From Thioclava pacifica DSM 10166 (GTDB lineage: Bacteria; Pseudomonadota; Alphaproteobacteria; Rhodobacterales; Rhodobacteraceae), in the NCBI RefSeq assembly GCF_000714535.1, contig NZ_AUND01000041.1:56719-120718 (forward strand): a stretch of 64,000 nucleotides of DNA. The letters are read 5' to 3'. A program made the translations under genes and the position numbers. A model generated the notes under the pieces. That model ran no database searches and had not been told where the DNA came from. It worked only from the letters and a program-made list of their open reading frames with translations. Positions 62,413 through 64,000 of this stretch are shown here, piece by piece (the first letter of the stretch is position 1; every line of letters begins with the position of its first letter).

Positions 62413-64000
62413 ATGACATTCGAACTCGCGACCGTCCTGGGTCTTCTCATCATCTCGCTTGTGCTCTTTGTTCTGGGCAGACCGCGCATGGATGTGGTTG
62501 CGGTGATGCTCGTCATCGCATTGCCCTTCACCGGGCTGATATCCGTTTCCGAGGCACTCAAAGGATTTTCCGATCCGAGCGTCATTCTCATCGCGGCCTT
62601 GTTTGTCGTCGGCGAAGCCCTCGTCCGAACGGGCGTGACCCAGTGGATTGGCGATCAGCTCAGTTTCCGCTCGGGCGGCAGCGAGGCCAAGATGCTCGTT
62701 CTCTTGATGCTTTTTGCCGCGGGGCTCAGCGCCTTCATGAGTTCGACGGGAGTTGTCGCGATCTTCATTCCGATCGTCCTGAGCGCGGCGCGCAAGATCC
62801 ATATCCCGCCGGACCGGCTGATGATGCCACTCTCGATCGCGGCCCTGATCTCCGGCATGCTGACCCTCGTCGCGACCCCACCGAATATGGTGCTCAATGC
62901 CGAGTTGATCCGACAGGGATATGACGGTTTCGGCTTCTTCGAATTTTCGCTTTTCGGCGTGCCCGTGCTGATCTTCGCGATCCTCTATATGCTGTTCATG
63001 CGCCGCTTTCTTGGGGCAGATAAAGAGGCCTCTGCCTCTGCCAGCCTGCGCCCAAGATTTCGCGACCTGCTTGCGCGCTACGGCCTGACAGACCGGATTG
63101 CGCGCATTGCCATCCCTGCGACCAGCAATGTTCGGGGACAAAGGCTCGATGAACTCGGTCTCTTCGCGCGAGACGGTGTATCCATCTTCGCGCTTGAGCG
63201 GCGCGGGCGGCACGGGAAGGAGTTTCTGCTTCCGCAAGCACATGAACAGCTCGCCGCCAATGACCGCCTCATCGTCATTCTGTCCTCCCCCACGTTCGAC
63301 ATCGACGGATACATTGCGCAGCACGACATGCAGTTGTCCGGCTCTTTCGAAAACTCCACCCCGCTTCCAAACCGTGACGTGGGGCTGGTCGAAGCAATGG
63401 TCCCACCGAACTCGCCCCTTGTGGGCAAATCGCCCGTCGAGGCAGAGCTCAGGACCATCTCGGATTTGAGCGTGCTCGGCATTTGTCGCAGCCAGCAACC
63501 CGTTGAGAGCGATGTCGCCAATACACAGTTGAAAGCAGGTGACACGCTCCTGCTCAGCGGTCCATGGACGACGATCCAGCGTTTGCAGGGGCATCGACGC
63601 GATCTCGTCCTTCTCGAACTTCCGGAAGAAGCCGAGGAGTATGTGCCCGAACGCAAGCGGGCGAAGACCGCGATCGCCATCCTCGCCGCCATGGTGCTCG
63701 CAATGACATTCGGTGTTCTGCCGAACGCCCAGATCGCACTGATAACCTGTATTGCCCTGGGGGTTTTCGGCTGCATTGATCTTCCGTCGGCCTATCGAGC
63801 GATCAACTGGCAGACCTTGGTGCTGATCGCGGGGATGATCCCCTTCGCCTTGGCGCTCGAACGCGCAGGTGGGGTCGATCTTGCAGCGGCGACCGTCCTC
63901 GACGCCTTTGGAGAGAGCGCCCCACGCGTCATTCTTGGGGCCCTGTTTCTGGTGACTATGACGTTGAGCCTTTTCATTGTCCGTCATCAGAGTTTTTGGG
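62413..64000 (+). CDS. SLC13-family permease with TrkA-C domains, C-terminally cut by window edge
   Basis: The first 529 residues of an SLC13/CitT-type anion permease that runs off the right edge. N-terminal membrane segments (TFELATVLGLLIISLVLFVLG) and FMSSTGVVAIFIPIV with ATPPNMVL (the family pore motif) come first. Two soluble TrkA-C/RCK-C domains follow (about 215-295 and 310-390; SNVRGQRLDELGLFARDG, PNSPLVGKSPVEAELR). Then the second membrane half begins (about 415 on). GGAAACCTG precedes the ATG. Family substrates are di/tricarboxylates or sulfate; the RCK domains suggest ligand gating. The frame was read directly from the bases because no stop occurs before the edge. Confidence 0.88.
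   Translation, partial: MTFELATVLGLLIISLVLFVLGRPRMDVVAVMLVIALPFTGLISVSEALKGFSDPSVILIAALFVVGEALVRTGVTQWIGDQLSFRSGGSEAKMLVLLMLFAAGLSAFMSSTGVVAIFIPIVLSAARKIHIPPDRLMMPLSIAALISGMLTLVATPPNMVLNAELIRQGYDGFGFFEFSLFGVPVLIFAILYMLFMRRFLGADKEASASASLRPRFRDLLARYGLTDRIARIAIPATSNVRGQRLDELGLFARDGVSIFALERRGRHGKEFLLPQAHEQLAANDRLIVILSSPTFDIDGYIAQHDMQLSGSFENSTPLPNRDVGLVEAMVPPNSPLVGKSPVEAELRTISDLSVLGICRSQQPVESDVANTQLKAGDTLLLSGPWTTIQRLQGHRRDLVLLELPEEAEEYVPERKRAKTAIAILAAMVLAMTFGVLPNAQIALITCIALGVFGCIDLPSAYRAINWQTLVLIAGMIPFALALERAGGVDLAAATVLDAFGESAPRVILGALFLVTMTLSLFIVRHQSFW

Overview
The window is high-GC bacterial DNA. Gene families and codon use point to an alphaproteobacterium, most likely a Rhodobacterales (Paracoccaceae/Roseobacter-type) chromosome. 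The evidence is three PotABCD-type ABC importers, TctC/TctA transport, a PHA-type synthase homolog, a tetrathionate reductase operon, and a degenerate copy of the 3' end of an alphaproteobacterial-type tRNA-Phe. This placement is an inference from gene content; no rRNA or other marker gene is present.

Layout, left to right. 1-5.5 kb: the end of a thiolase, a PHA-synthase-like alpha/beta hydrolase, a proton-pumping P-type ATPase and a glutathione-transferase-like protein. 5.8-12.8 kb: three tandem tail-collar (MdpB-like) genes facing a 1628-residue autotransporter that contains an exact 519-bp internal duplication. 13-15.3 kb: an AraC regulator and a class-C beta-lactamase-fold esterase. 15.4-21.8 kb: a polyamine/opine-type ABC importer with an Asp/Glu-racemase-family enzyme, controlled by a divergent FCD-type GntR with a visible operator, plus a GNAT gene. 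21.9-23 kb: a small unknown gene and a DUF882 murein-peptidase-like gene.

23.3-31.5 kb: three related adenylate-forming (ANL) enzymes, one lacking its catalytic motifs, around a small outer-membrane barrel and followed by a TctC receptor and a fused TctA-TctB transporter. This looks like a carboxylate uptake and activation locus. 31.7-32.7 kb: a PfkB-family kinase. 33-38 kb: a second ABC importer with a metallo-beta-lactamase-fold hydrolase and a divergent TetR. 38.2-44.8 kb: a third ABC importer in one long co-directional run with a guanidinobutyrase-type ureohydrolase, a LysR regulator and a nitrilase-fold amidase, apparently for guanidino acids or polyamines. 45.4-50 kb: a second giant autotransporter with a poly-glycine N-terminal region. 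50.6-58 kb: a complete tetrathionate reductase set, ttrS-ttrR-ttrB-ttrC-ttrA, all on the minus strand.

58.3-64 kb: at 58285-58328 lies the 3' half of a tRNA-Phe gene, the kind of scar left at one end of an integrated element. To its right, in AT-richer DNA, is a compact cluster of a 62-residue Cys/Gly-rich peptide, an HPr-kinase-like kinase and a nucleotidyltransferase-family protein. It resembles an incompletely described peptide-modification (RiPP-like) system and is the most interesting item in the window. The window ends inside an SLC13-family permease with TrkA-C domains.
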